Assembly (NCBI GenBank): GCA_028285445.1
Contig: JANQPQ010000034.1
Coordinates: 62,001-126,000 of the forward strand
Reading direction: 5' to 3'
Length of the DNA: 64,000 nt
From: Cyclobacteriaceae bacterium
GTDB lineage: Bacteria; Bacteroidota; Bacteroidia; Cytophagales; Cyclobacteriaceae
In this document: one piece after another, positions 15,903-25,578 of the stretch
How the letters are laid out: each line of letters opens with the position of its first letter
Position numbering within the stretch: the stretch's first letter is position 1
Translations under genes and position numbers: made by a program
The notes under the pieces: model-generated
Seen by the model: only the letters and a program-made list of their open reading frames with translations
The model's database searches: none
What the model was told of the DNA's origin: nothing

Positions 15903-18301
15903 TTACGAAGCGGTTTACCACCTTGAATTATAGCCTGTATCCTTTCCAATGTTTTCTTTTCACCCGTTAGAGACAAGAAGGCCTCTCTTTCTAAGTCCAG
16001 TAGGTATTGCTCGCTTACGTCTTGCGGATAGGAGAGCTCCCCGCCGCACATTACATTGGCGATTTTCTTGGCAATTTTCACATCGTGATCCGAGATATAC
16101 TCACCCATGCGCATGCCGTTGACTCCAGCCAGGAACAAGGCCATACCTGTTCGACCTTGTACACGAATGCTCTTCGATTGCACAGGCTGCGTATATCCGG
16201 CATCTGCCAGTTCTAATACTTTCTGCTTAGCATCTGCTATTTGTCTATTTTTGTTCAGGGATACGCCATCTCCACGCCTGAGGATATTCATATCAAATGC
16301 TTCATGAGCTGAAGTGGCTACCTTGGCCGTAGCTATATTCATAAAAGCGTTCTGCAGGGCATTTAGCTCCACATCACCTGTTTCAATGGCATCAGAAACT
16401 CTTTTTGTAAGCTCCTTGGTTCCACCCCCACCTGGGATAAGGCCCACACCCACTTCCACTAAACCGATATAAGTTTCGGCCGCAGCTTGCACTCTATCCC
16501 CATGGAGAGTCATTTCACAGCCACCGCCAAGAGCTAAACCGTGCGGTGCAACAACTACTGGAATAGAAGAGTACCTCACGCGCATCATAGTCTTTTGGAA
16601 TTGAGCTATCATGAAGTTAATCTCGTCATACTCCTGCTCGATGGCATTCATGAAAATTAGCCCCAGGTTGGCTCCGGCAGAGAAATTTACTCCTTCATTC
16701 GCAATCACAAGTCCGCGGTAACCGTCCTCAGCCAGCTCGATAGCTTTGTTGATTCCAAGTACTACATCCCCGCCCATGGTATTCATTTTCGTGTGGAACT
16801 CCAGGTTCAGCACTCCATCGCCAATATCAAACACCGTAACTCCGGTGTTTTCCCACACCACGTTAGTCTTGCGAATATTATCTAGTAATATGAAATCTTC
16901 TTTTCCTGGAATGGGCTGATAAGATTTGCTTCCAATGTCATAATATTTTCTAATGCCATCTTCAACCTTGTAGAATGAAGTGGCGCCAGATGCAATCATC
17001 TCTTTGACCCATTCATTAGGCTGATAGCCCATTTCCTCCATTTGGGTCAGACTCTTTTCCAGTCCTACCTCGTCCCAGGTTTCAAATGGCCCTACTTCCC
17101 AACCGAAGCCAGCGCAAACCGCTTCGTCGATTTTGTAAAGTTCATCGGCGACCTCGGGTATGCGGTTTGTAACGTATTGAAACAGCGCAAAGAAGCTGTC
17201 ACGGTAGAATTCGCCAGCAACATCTTTTCCGCCCAGCAGTACCTTGAATCTAGGCCTGACAGTTTCGATCGATTTAGTTAAGTCTAGGGTGGCAAATTTC
17301 GCTTTCTGCTTGGGCTGATATTCTAACGATTTCAGATCAAGTGTGAGGATCTCCGTTTTGCCCTTTTCATTTTTTGTTTTCTTGTAGAAACCCTGCCCAG
17401 TCTTATCTCCTAGCCAATTGTTTTGCTCGAGTTTGCCAACAACTTCGGGCAAGTTAAATGTTTCACGTCCTTCATCTTGCTCTAGCGCCTGGTACAGGTT
17501 GTTAGCTACTTTAACAAGCGTGTCAAGACCGACCACATCGGATGTTCTAAACGTGGCTGATTTAGGCCGGCCAATCACGGGGCCTGTGAGTTTGTCAATT
17601 TGATCTACGGTCAGGTCCAGCTTCTGCATCGATTCGATCACTTTGAGAATGGCGTAAATACCGATACGGTTGGCAATAAAAGCTGGAGTGTCTTTACAAA
17701 GCACGGTGGATTTACCCAAATACAGATCTCCATATCGCATTAGGAAATCAACGATCTCGGGATCAGTTTTTTCAGTAGGAATTATTTCCAACAACTTGAG
17801 GTACCTGGGAGGGTTGAAGAAGTGAGTTCCACAAAAATGCTTCTGAAAGTCTTCGCTGCGGCCATCTAGCATTAAGTGGATTGGGATACCCGAGGTGTTA
17901 GAAGTAATTAAGCTGCCGGCTTTTCTGTGTTTTTCAACCTGATCAAAAACCTTCTTTTTGATATCTAGATTTTCAACTACCACCTCTATTATCCAATCAT
18001 AATCAGCAATTTTAGGCATATCGTCATCGAAGTTTCCTAACGAGATGCGTTTGGCAAACTTCTTATGATACAAAGCTGCGGGTTTGGCCTTTATTGCCGA
18101 CTGAAAGGAATCACTCACAATGCGATTTCGCACCTTGGGATGATCTAAGTTTAGCCCGGCTTTTTCTTCCTTTTCGTTTAGCTCCTTGGAGGCAATATCT
18201 AACAAAAGCACCTCCACTCCGATGTTGGCAAAGTGGCAGGCTATTCTTGAGCCCATAATGCCGGAACCGAGAACGGCTACCTTATTTATGGTTCGTTTCA
18301 T
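15899..18301 (-). CDS. fadN: 3-hydroxyacyl-CoA dehydrogenase / enoyl-CoA hydratase
   Basis: An 800-residue bifunctional enzyme for the two middle steps of beta-oxidation. Its order is dehydrogenase first: the NAD-binding Rossmann fold at about 8-28 (VAVLGSGIMGSRIA), the 3HCDH signature (HFFNPPRYLKLLEIIPTEKT) and the C-terminal 3HCDH domain to about 470. The crotonase-type hydratase follows, with GVNFSAGANLG and ALGGGCEMTLHGD oxyanion-hole segments. This is the reverse of Escherichia coli FadB and the same as Bacillus FadN (about 789 residues). The ATG overlaps the MarR gene by 20 bp. The TAG stop falls in the terminal repeat of the S23 unit. Confidence 0.94.
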   Translation of the reverse strand: MKRTINKVAVLGSGIMGSRIACHFANIGVEVLLLDIASKELNEKEEKAGLNLDHPKVRNRIVSDSFQSAIKAKPAALYHKKFAKRISLGNFDDDMPKIADYDWIIEVVVENLDIKKKVFDQVEKHRKAGSLITSNTSGIPIHLMLDGRSEDFQKHFCGTHFFNPPRYLKLLEIIPTEKTDPEIVDFLMRYGDLYLGKSTVLCKDTPAFIANRIGIYAILKVIESMQKLDLTVDQIDKLTGPVIGRPKSATFRTSDVVGLDTLVKVANNLYQALEQDEGRETFNLPEVVGKLEQNNWLGDKTGQGFYKKTKNEKGKTEILTLDLKSLEYQPKQKAKFATLDLTKSIETVRPRFKVLLGGKDVAGEFYRDSFFALFQYVTNRIPEVADELYKIDEAVCAGFGWEVGPFETWDEVGLEKSLTQMEEMGYQPNEWVKEMIASGATSFYKVEDGIRKYYDIGSKSYQPIPGKEDFILLDNIRKTNVVWENTGVTVFDIGDGVLNLEFHTKMNTMGGDVVLGINKAIELAEDGYRGLVIANEGVNFSAGANLGLIFMNAIEQEYDEINFMIAQFQKTMMRVRYSSIPVVVAPHGLALGGGCEMTLHGDRVQAAAETYIGLVEVGVGLIPGGGGTKELTKRVSDAIETGDVELNALQNAFMNIATAKVATSAHEAFDMNILRRGDGVSLNKNRQIADAKQKVLELADAGYTQPVQSKSIRVQGRTGMALFLAGVNGMRMGEYISDHDVKIAKKIANVMCGGELSYPQDVSEQYLLDLEREAFLSLTGEKKTLERIQAIIQGGKPLRN

Positions 18302-18776
18302 CTACTAATTTCAGTTTTGGGATTGAATTACTACTAATATTTTCAAACAGCGTCTTGTCTTCGATAGTGGAGAAGATCACATTAACCACTTTGAAAAAAC
18401 TGCTTAATTGGGCTTCACTTACCTTGGACTTAATTGCCTTGTTAAAAGCGCGCACCGTTTGCCTGGCAATTTCACGTTTTTCTTTTCCCGCATCGGTAAG
18501 GCAAATTCTTACAGACCTTCCATCCGATTGGTCTTTTTCCTTATGTATATAGCCCTGTTCTTCTAATGCTTTAAGCAATCGAGTAATGCTGCGCGATTCC
18601 ATACCCATCAATGGGGCAATCTTTGTGGCAGGCGTACCATTCTCAATGTCAATATTTAATAGAACAAAGCCCATGGCAGCAGTGCTATCGTGCTTAGCTG
18701 CTTCCTGGTTGTACATTCGGTAAATGCCATGCCAGGCAGCCTTAATGTTGAAGTCTATAGTCTCCTCTCTTTTCAT
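18282..18776 (-). CDS. MarR family transcriptional regulator of the fad operon
   Basis: The 164-residue protein has a winged helix at about 48-110: GTPATKIAPLMGMESRSITRLLKALEEQGYIHKEKDQSDGRSVRICLT, with the DGR wing tip. Helices on both sides should form the dimer interface. It is the first gene of the beta-oxidation operon and overlaps fadN by 20 bp, so it most likely senses an acyl-CoA or fatty acid and represses the operon. A 26-bp perfect palindrome with core AGTATGCATGCATACT at 18800-18825 and a TATATTTG box at 18788-18795 lie directly upstream. The ligand is inferred from context. Confidence 0.9.
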   Translation of the reverse strand: MKREETIDFNIKAAWHGIYRMYNQEAAKHDSTAAMGFVLLNIDIENGTPATKIAPLMGMESRSITRLLKALEEQGYIHKEKDQSDGRSVRICLTDAGKEKREIARQTVRAFNKAIKSKVSEAQLSSFFKVVNVIFSTIEDKTLFENISSNSIPKLKLVDETNHK

Positions 18777-18787
18777 GCTTAGGACTT

Positions 18788-18795
18788 CAAATATA
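18788..18795 (-). promoter_or_regulatory. Candidate -7 promoter box for the marR-fad operon
   Basis: On the minus strand this reads TATATTTG, an exact match to the Bacteroidota -7 consensus TAnnTTTG. The ATG is 12 bases downstream, so the leader would be only a few nucleotides. The -33 region would fall inside the palindrome at 18800-18825, which fits repression by the MarR protein. Confidence 0.5.
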
Positions 18796-18799
18796 GATA

Positions 18800-18825
18800 A
18801 ATATAGTATGCATGCATACTATATT
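18800..18825. promoter_or_regulatory. 26-bp perfect palindrome, probable MarR operator
   Basis: Every base from 18800 to 18825 pairs with its partner; the core is AGTATGCATGCATACT flanked by AT-rich arms. It lies 24 bp before the MarR start and about 100 bp before the divergent S9 peptidase start, so it could control both. It is not followed by a U-run in either direction, which argues against a terminator. Confidence 0.72.
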
Positions 18826-18897
18826 ACGAAAAAAGTACAGAATAAGTTCCTTGATATCCGTTATATAATTCTTGTTAGATTTTGGACCCATATATTG

Positions 18898-18904
18898 TAT
18901 CTTG
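18898..18904 (+). promoter_or_regulatory. Candidate promoter box TATCTTG for the S9 peptidase
   Basis: TATCTTG ends 20 bases before the ATG at 18925 and has TTG 23 bases upstream (18872-18874), close to the Bacteroidota -33/-7 layout. The same heptamer or a one-base variant precedes two other genes in this window. Confidence 0.35.
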
Positions 18905-18924
18905 AAAGCAAAATTTCTGACACC

Positions 18925-20928
18925 ATGAATACGAGAATAACCGCCTTAATTATCACCCTCTTCATAACTCATGTGGCTTTACCACAAAGCCGAAAAATAG
19001 AAGTTGACGACTTCTTTAAGATAAAAAATGTAGGTAATCCGCAAATCAGCCCTGATGGGGAGTGGGTGGCATACACTGTTACTGAGACCAATTTGAAGGA
19101 CGACAAGCGAGAGACTTCGATTTGGATGGTGCCCCATGAAGGTGGTGAGCCATTGCGTATGACAACAGTGGGGTCATCGGCGGGAAACCCCAGGTGGAGT
19201 CCTGATGGTAAGTATCTGAGCTTCACGGCATCCAGAAATAAAGGCAAGTCACAAGTCTGGGCATTGGACAGGAGAGGAGGGGAGGCTCAACAACTGACAA
19301 AAATTAAGCAAGGTGTTAGCAGTTACGTATGGTCACCTAATGGTGAGTCGCTAGCACTATTAGTAAAGGACCCAAAGCCTGAGCCCGAAAACAAAGAAGA
19401 CAAGGACAAACCAGAGCCCTATGTAATTGACAGGTTGCAATTTAAGCGGGATTACGCCGGCTATTTGGACCGACGTCGCACACATCTTTATGTCTTCAAT
19501 TTGGGAGATACTGCCGCCACTCAATTAACATTTGGTGATTACGACGACTCTCAGCCGGCCTGGAGCCCTGATGGTAAATCCATAGCTTTTGTGAGTAACC
19601 GCACGGAAGAACCTGATAATAATAGCAACTCTGATATATGGGTTATTTCAGCTGATGGCGATAAGAAGGAACCAAAAAGGATAACAACCAACCCTGGATC
19701 CGACAGAAGCCCAAGTTGGAGCCCTGATGGCAAAACAATTGTCTACCTCACTGGTATTGAACCTGAAATAATTTGGTACGCCACAACACACCTGGCCACC
19801 ATTTCATCTTCTGGCGGTAATCCAAAACTGCTAACCAAAGAACTAGACCGTAATGTGGGTAATCCCAGTTATTCAGAAGATGGTAGCACGATTTACTTCA
19901 CACTTGAAGATAGCGCTGAAAGACATCTGGCGAGCATTGGTAAAAATGGAGGTTCAATCAGTAGACTCACCTCTGGTGGAATTAGTCTAACTGGATTTAG
20001 TAGAAGTAAATCAGGTAACACGGCGGTGCTGGTAAGTACACCACAAATGCCAAGGGAAGTGTTTAAACTCCAAAATGGAAAGATGTCACAACTGACAAAA
20101 ACCAATGAGGGACTTTTGGATGAAATAGCGTTGGGGTCGGTTGAGAACATCACTTTTAATAGTAAGGACGGGACAGAAGTGGAGGGCTTTGTTATTAAGC
20201 CACCTGAGTTTAAGGCCGGTACTAAGTACCCTACTATTTTGAAAATTCACGGCGGCCCGGTTTCACAGTATGACCACCGATTCTATTTCGAAATGCAGAT
20301 GTACGCAGCCCAGGGCTACGTGGTGGTTTTTGCCAATCCCCGTGGTTCCTCAGGATATGGGCAAGAGTTTTCAAAACAGATTTGGCAAGATTGGGGCAAT
20401 AAAGATTTCGATGATGTAAATGCCGCAGTGGACTATGTTGTATCGAAAGGATATGCTGACCCGGATAGACTGGGAGTTGGTGGCTGGTCATACGGTGGAA
20501 TTTTGACCAATTATGTTATTACCAAAACCGGCCGCTTTAAAGGCGCCATATCAGGCGCCAGTGAAGTGCTCTATGTGGCAAATTATGGTCATGATCATTA
20601 CCAGCGGCAATGGGAAAAGGAGTTGGGTTTGCCATGGGAGAATAGAGAACTTTGGGAGAAGATCTCACCGTTCAACTACTTGCAGAATGTAACCACGCCT
20701 ACTTTAGTAATGGGAGGCGCCTTGGATTGGAATGTGCCAATTCATAATTCTGAGCAGATGTACCAGGTGCTCAAAAGAATTGGCAAAGCACCCACTCAGC
20801 TTATAGTTTACCCCGGAGAACACCATGGTATTAGAAAACCAAGTTTCCAGAAAGATCGGCTGGAGCGATACCTGGCATGGTACAAGCAATATGTAAAAGG
20901 CGAGCCAATCAATCTGGAATCCAAATAA
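18925..20928 (+). CDS. S9 family peptidase with TolB-like propeller (acylaminoacyl/dipeptidyl peptidase type)
   Basis: The 667-residue exported serine peptidase starts at the ATG at 18925, which gives a clean signal peptide (MNTRITALIITLFITHVALPQ). Residues about 40-400 are a TolB/PD40 beta-propeller with repeated WSPDGK blades. The alpha/beta-hydrolase domain follows, with the nucleophile Ser522 in GGWSYGG, Asp601 in GALDWNVP and His634 in GEHHGI; GGPVSQYDHRFYFEMQMYA is the usual oxyanion-hole region. It should cleave short peptides in the periplasm or at the surface. It is divergent from the MarR-fad operon and convergent with the permease gene, 10 bp away. Confidence 0.92.
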   Translation: MNTRITALIITLFITHVALPQSRKIEVDDFFKIKNVGNPQISPDGEWVAYTVTETNLKDDKRETSIWMVPHEGGEPLRMTTVGSSAGNPRWSPDGKYLSFTASRNKGKSQVWALDRRGGEAQQLTKIKQGVSSYVWSPNGESLALLVKDPKPEPENKEDKDKPEPYVIDRLQFKRDYAGYLDRRRTHLYVFNLGDTAATQLTFGDYDDSQPAWSPDGKSIAFVSNRTEEPDNNSNSDIWVISADGDKKEPKRITTNPGSDRSPSWSPDGKTIVYLTGIEPEIIWYATTHLATISSSGGNPKLLTKELDRNVGNPSYSEDGSTIYFTLEDSAERHLASIGKNGGSISRLTSGGISLTGFSRSKSGNTAVLVSTPQMPREVFKLQNGKMSQLTKTNEGLLDEIALGSVENITFNSKDGTEVEGFVIKPPEFKAGTKYPTILKIHGGPVSQYDHRFYFEMQMYAAQGYVVVFANPRGSSGYGQEFSKQIWQDWGNKDFDDVNAAVDYVVSKGYADPDRLGVGGWSYGGILTNYVITKTGRFKGAISGASEVLYVANYGHDHYQRQWEKELGLPWENRELWEKISPFNYLQNVTTPTLVMGGALDWNVPIHNSEQMYQVLKRIGKAPTQLIVYPGEHHGIRKPSFQKDRLERYLAWYKQYVKGEPINLESK

Positions 20929-20938
20929 TATCAGTGAC

Positions 20939-23356
20939 TTAATCCTGTCTTAGCGCATCTACCGGGCTTGATAAGGCGGCTCTGATGGTTTGCGAACTAA
21001 TGGTGATAACAGAGATAGTCAGGGCAATGCCTGCAGCAATTATAAAGGTGCCCAAGCCAATTTCAATTTTATAAGCAAATCCCTCCAGCCACTTATTCAT
21101 GAAATATATGCCTGTGGGGACGGCAACAATAAAGGCAAGGGCCAAGAGCGCAATTAGGCTTTTGGAGAGCATAACCAACACTTGAGAAATTGAGGCTCCA
21201 AGTACTTTTCTAATCCCAATTTCTTTTGTCTTTTGTTCGGCAGTATAAGAGGCTAACCCAAACAATCCGAGGCAGGATATTAACACAGCTATAATAGTGA
21301 AGGTTGAAATTACATCACTCGTTGTGCTTTCATTCTCATAAAGCTGCTCAACTCTATCGTCTAGAAACGCGTAATCAAACGGCGCATTAGGTGCCATCTC
21401 ATTCCATTTTGTTTCTAAACCGTTTAGGGTCTCTGCAACGTTGTCCATACTTACTTCTATCAACACATTGCCAAAATTTTCAGCGTATATTATTACCAGT
21501 GGTTGTACGGGTTCATGCAAGGTCTGAAAGTGAAAATCTTTCACCAGGCCAAGCACTACTCCATCATTCACTTTATCGCTGCGCCAAACGGCCTCTCCGA
21601 AATACCTGCCGACTACATCGTTCTCCCATCCAATTTCTTTAGCAGCGGCTTCATTAATAATTACCAGCTCCAATGAGTCGCTTTCGCCTAACGTACTAAA
21701 ATCTCGTCCATCAATTAGTTCCAATCCAAACAGATTGATAAAATCCCTTCCGGCCCAGATGGTCAGCATCCCCTTTCTGTTCTCTTCGGCGTTACTGTTT
21801 GGTAGGTACGTCCATGATTGTAAGGTTTGGCCCGGTAAACTGCCGGCGCTATTCACGACGCCCTTTACCCCGGGTACTGACATAAGAGATTGGCGAATTG
21901 CTTCTATGGAAAGGTCGCCATTGGGGCGGCTTAAGATTAGCAACTCCTCTTCGTTGTAGCCCAGTTCCTTGGCTTGAATAAACTGCATTTGTCGGTTAAT
22001 GGTAACAATGCTAATTATAAACACTATGGTGATTATGAATTGAAATATGACCAAGCCCTTTCGAACTAAGGAACCGCCGGCGGCAGTGAGTTCACCCTTC
22101 AACGTTCTTATTGGTTTGAAGGCAGAAAGAAATAAGCTAGGGTAGCTACCTGAAAATAGACCCACAATGAAAGCCAGCAAGGCGCATGCAACTAAAAGTT
22201 GTAGTATGCCAACATTGTTGAAGCCAATTTCTGCTCCGGTAAGTGTGTTGAATAGTGGTAAGAATAGCGCAGCGAGAATTACGCCCACCAGCGAAGCTAA
22301 CAAAGAGAAAACATAAGCTTCACCAATGAATTGCTTCACCAACGATTGCCGGCTGGCACCCAACACCTTGCGCAGCCCAACCTCCCTGGCCCTGCGCACC
22401 GATCGTGCCGTGGCCATATTCATAAAATTGATACAGGCAATTATGAGCACCAGTGCCCCAATGGCAATCAGTGTGTATATGGTGGCCCTGGTAGAATTAG
22501 GCTCCATTTCACGACTCATGTGGGAGTCGAAATGAATACCAGTTACGGGTTGAAGAGTAAACTTGAAGTTCCCGGCGCGATCTCTCACCTGCTGGGGATA
22601 ATACCTCTGAATAAAGTCTGGTAATTTGTCTTGTAAGCTTTGTACCTGATCGCTATTGTTTAACACCAGGTATGTCCACGTAAAGGGTGTGCCCCAGCTA
22701 TCTTCATGACCGCTCCAATTAGGCCACATTACACGCAGCAATTCAAATGGCGAAAGGAAGTCGAAGTTAAAGTGAGTTTTATCGTTAACTGATCTGAATA
22801 TGCCAGTGACTTCAAGGTCGTGGGCTGATTCCAGATGGATTACTTTGCCAATGGGGTTATCATTACCGAAGTATCGTTTGGCAGTTTCCTCAGAGAGTAC
22901 AACAGAATGCGTGTTTTTAAAAACTGTTTGCTTATCACCTACTACTAATTTTACATCAAACACGTCAAACACATTGGGATCTGCCAAGTAGAAGTTATCT
23001 TCAGTGAATTTAACATCTTCATACCTGACCGGAGGGCCAGTAGCAGAGCCAGACCCCACTTTGAAGAAGCGCACCGCTTCTTGCACTTCCGGGTATTCCG
23101 CCCTTATTGCAGGCGACAGTGGGATTGGTGATTTTGCAATTCCTTTGAAACCGGTGTTTTCGTTGGGGGCATAGGCAATTCTGAATGTATTCTCAGCGTA
23201 GGGGTGAGATCGATCGAAGCTTAATTCATGCTGCGTATAGATCATGATCAGTATGCATATGGCTATTCCGATTGCAAGACCAAAAATATTTATGGCTGAA
23301 TACCCCTTGCTCCGGAGGATATTACGGACCGCGATTTTGAAATAGTTTCCAATCAT
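20939..23356 (-). CDS. FtsX/MacB-type ABC transporter permease
   Basis: An 805-residue permease with two halves. The first has TM1 at about 20-41, a MacB-like periplasmic domain, and a membrane block around REVGLRKVLGASRQSL (about 325). The second repeats this, ending at KEIGIRKVLGASISQV (about 710) and the terminal NPVDALRQD-type tail (SSPVDALRQD). Such proteins pair with a separate ATPase and pass mechanical force across the envelope rather than moving ions. No ATPase is nearby. Unlike the array at 53158-64000 it lacks the EGDL prefix region. The ATG overlaps the stop of the upstream prolyl oligopeptidase by 4 bp, so the two are co-translated. Confidence 0.92.
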   Translation of the reverse strand: MIGNYFKIAVRNILRSKGYSAINIFGLAIGIAICILIMIYTQHELSFDRSHPYAENTFRIAYAPNENTGFKGIAKSPIPLSPAIRAEYPEVQEAVRFFKVGSGSATGPPVRYEDVKFTEDNFYLADPNVFDVFDVKLVVGDKQTVFKNTHSVVLSEETAKRYFGNDNPIGKVIHLESAHDLEVTGIFRSVNDKTHFNFDFLSPFELLRVMWPNWSGHEDSWGTPFTWTYLVLNNSDQVQSLQDKLPDFIQRYYPQQVRDRAGNFKFTLQPVTGIHFDSHMSREMEPNSTRATIYTLIAIGALVLIIACINFMNMATARSVRRAREVGLRKVLGASRQSLVKQFIGEAYVFSLLASLVGVILAALFLPLFNTLTGAEIGFNNVGILQLLVACALLAFIVGLFSGSYPSLFLSAFKPIRTLKGELTAAGGSLVRKGLVIFQFIITIVFIISIVTINRQMQFIQAKELGYNEEELLILSRPNGDLSIEAIRQSLMSVPGVKGVVNSAGSLPGQTLQSWTYLPNSNAEENRKGMLTIWAGRDFINLFGLELIDGRDFSTLGESDSLELVIINEAAAKEIGWENDVVGRYFGEAVWRSDKVNDGVVLGLVKDFHFQTLHEPVQPLVIIYAENFGNVLIEVSMDNVAETLNGLETKWNEMAPNAPFDYAFLDDRVEQLYENESTTSDVISTFTIIAVLISCLGLFGLASYTAEQKTKEIGIRKVLGASISQVLVMLSKSLIALLALAFIVAVPTGIYFMNKWLEGFAYKIEIGLGTFIIAAGIALTISVITISSQTIRAALSSPVDALRQD

Positions 23357-25527
23357 AGTTGCTGGAGTTTTGCTGTTATTGACTTTGCATCTAGATGAAG
23401 AACTTCGGCCAGGTAGCTCAATTCATCGGTAAATGTTTGATTAGTTTGTTCTGAGGTTACACCGAAGCTATGCCCTGAACCCCTCACAATTTTCAGCATA
23501 ACGGGGTTTTCGCATTTCTGATTGAATTGCATGGCCGCTACGAATTTGTAGCCATGTTGTGGAGGAGTAGTTTCATCTTTCTCACCGACAGTTATTAACA
23601 TGGGGGGATAGCAAAAGCCTTCTTTGATGTTATGGTAGGGAGAATAGCTTTTGAGTATTGCAAACTCTTCCGCGTTCTCGGACGAGCCGAAGCCGCGAGT
23701 CCAGCCAGAGAAAGGGGTGAAGTACTGATACCGAAACATGTCCAGAGAGGGTATGCCTATGAGGGCAGCTCCATACAGTTCGGGTTGCTGCATCACTGCT
23801 GCAGCAGCCAGCGATCCGCTAGCGCTCCATCCATTGGCAATAAGAAGCTTGTTGGACGTATATTCTTGCTTGACCAACCACTCTGCTGCTGCTACATAAT
23901 CGTCAATTGCATTTTGCCTATTAAGGCGAATTCCATCCTCCATCCACTGGTTGCCGTATTCACCGCCTCCTCTTATACCTGGCATGGCATAAACACCACC
24001 CATATCCAGCCATGTTAGCATATGCGGCTGATACCAGGGAGTCGCTACCCAGCCACCAAAGCCATAGCCGTAGATTAAGGCAGGGTTGCTTCCATCTAGC
24101 TCGATTTCCTTACGATGAGCTATAAACATAGGTACGCGAGTTCCATCCTTGCTCTTATAAAATATCTGCTTGGTTACATAATCAGATTTATTGATAGGCA
24201 ACTCTAGTTCAAAGTAGGTGCCGCCTTCGCCTGTAGTAAGATCGTACCTATAAATCTCTGTTGGAGCTGTGAACGTGGTTAGACTAAACCAGATCTCGTT
24301 AGCATCCCAGGTACCAACCAATCCGGAACCCAGCCAACCTGTTTCCAGTTTTAGATCTCTTTCGAAAAGCCCTTCTTTGGAAAAAACTTTTATAGTGCTA
24401 ACGGGGCCATCTCTATAAAGCAATACCAACCTGTTGCCGGCCATGGCCATGGCATTACCACCAGCTGTACTTCCCCCTGCTATTATCTGGTCTGATTCCG
24501 GAACAACCTCAACCCAATTATTCTGTTGGGGCTTTGACTTTGCCAAGGAGATAACTCTACCGTTAGCTGCCTTATTGTTAGTGTAAAACCAAAATCGATC
24601 TTGCTCACTTCCAAGGTAGGTGTAGGCGTTATCATTGCTTTCAAGAAGTGGTTCTACGGCGCTGTCTTTTTGGGATAGATCTTTTATGTACACCCTATTT
24701 TTGGCCCTGGTTCCTTCAAACACAGTAATTACAAGGTGTTCAAAATCCGGGCTCATATTTAGCCTATACACCATATTAGGATTATCCAGATTTGAGAAGA
24801 TTACCTCATCAGCGCTGTGGTTATCGCCGAGGAGATGATACTTTACTTCCACCGTAGGCTCCTTACTCTGATCAGATAACTCTTTGGTGGAACCGTAGTC
24901 TATGTAATAAAATCCAGTTTCGTCTTTTGCCCAGGCCAGGGCCATGTTTGACAGGCCTGAAAGGTTATCGGGAAGGAACTTACCTGACTTTGTATTAAGA
25001 ATTTTTACATCACCATAGACAGCCTGCGGGCGAGAAACCTTAATGGCCATAAATGTTCCCTCAGGGCTAATTGAATAACCCCCGGGAGAATAGCCCTCAT
25101 CAAGGTCCTCATTCGGATCGTAGACCAACTGCAATTTCTCATCCTTGCCCTGCTGCCGATAGTAGCGGGAAAACCTCAAACTACGTTCTGAAATTCTAAA
25201 GAAATAGTTGTTACCCCGTTTTAAGGGTGTGCTGTATGATTTGCCAGTATTACCCAGTTGGTCAATCCTATTACTTATGGGCTTGCGAAAGGCGTTTTCT
25301 TTGAGGTGATCTTCAAGAAAACTTTCCTGGGCATCTACCCAGCTTTGCACCTCTTCACTTTTTACATCTTCCATCCAACGATAGGGGTCAGAAACCACGG
25401 TGCCATGATAATTGTCTTCATGGGTTATCCTTTTGGCCTTTGGGTATTTCGTGCCATTATTCGTTGCGAGCAGTAGCATGCTAAACACGAGCATGCCCAT
25501 GGTGATTTTTAATTTGTGTTGTCTCAT
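23353..25527 (-). CDS. S9A prolyl oligopeptidase family protein
   Basis: The 724-residue protein has an N-terminal hydrophobic export signal (MLVFSMLLLATNN), the propeller domain beginning YHGTVVSDPYRWMED, typical of prolyl oligopeptidase, and the catalytic domain. The nucleophile lies in NGWSASGSLAAAA, the Asp in GEKDETTP and the His in GSGHSFG. GYGFGGW precedes it as the oxyanion-hole region. It should cleave proline-containing peptides in the periplasm. It is coupled by ATGA overlap to the FtsX-type permease. A dyad identical to the one before the BlaI gene lies 18 bp before the ATG, which suggests BlaI control. Confidence 0.93.
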   Translation of the reverse strand: MRQHKLKITMGMLVFSMLLLATNNGTKYPKAKRITHEDNYHGTVVSDPYRWMEDVKSEEVQSWVDAQESFLEDHLKENAFRKPISNRIDQLGNTGKSYSTPLKRGNNYFFRISERSLRFSRYYRQQGKDEKLQLVYDPNEDLDEGYSPGGYSISPEGTFMAIKVSRPQAVYGDVKILNTKSGKFLPDNLSGLSNMALAWAKDETGFYYIDYGSTKELSDQSKEPTVEVKYHLLGDNHSADEVIFSNLDNPNMVYRLNMSPDFEHLVITVFEGTRAKNRVYIKDLSQKDSAVEPLLESNDNAYTYLGSEQDRFWFYTNNKAANGRVISLAKSKPQQNNWVEVVPESDQIIAGGSTAGGNAMAMAGNRLVLLYRDGPVSTIKVFSKEGLFERDLKLETGWLGSGLVGTWDANEIWFSLTTFTAPTEIYRYDLTTGEGGTYFELELPINKSDYVTKQIFYKSKDGTRVPMFIAHRKEIELDGSNPALIYGYGFGGWVATPWYQPHMLTWLDMGGVYAMPGIRGGGEYGNQWMEDGIRLNRQNAIDDYVAAAEWLVKQEYTSNKLLIANGWSASGSLAAAAVMQQPELYGAALIGIPSLDMFRYQYFTPFSGWTRGFGSSENAEEFAILKSYSPYHNIKEGFCYPPMLITVGEKDETTPPQHGYKFVAAMQFNQKCENPVMLKIVRGSGHSFGVTSEQTNQTFTDELSYLAEVLHLDAKSITAKLQQL

Positions 25528-25544
25528 TTCAAGTCGTTATATGT

Positions 25545-25562
25545 ATGCTAATTTTTTAGCAT
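25545..25562. promoter_or_regulatory. Probable BlaI operator before the prolyl oligopeptidase gene
   Basis: ATGCTAA and TTAGCAT are separated by TTTT. The inner 16 bases, TGCTAATTTTTTAGCA, recur exactly at 27729-27744 upstream of the BlaI-family regulator, spacer included. It lies 18 bp before the peptidase ATG and just after the M56 stop codon. Confidence 0.7.
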
Positions 25563-25578
25563 TTGTAAATAAATTTTT

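Noticed and set aside
15899-18301. Escherichia coli-type FadB
   Set aside because: The dehydrogenase domain precedes the hydratase domain, as in Bacillus FadN; FadB and FadJ have the opposite order.
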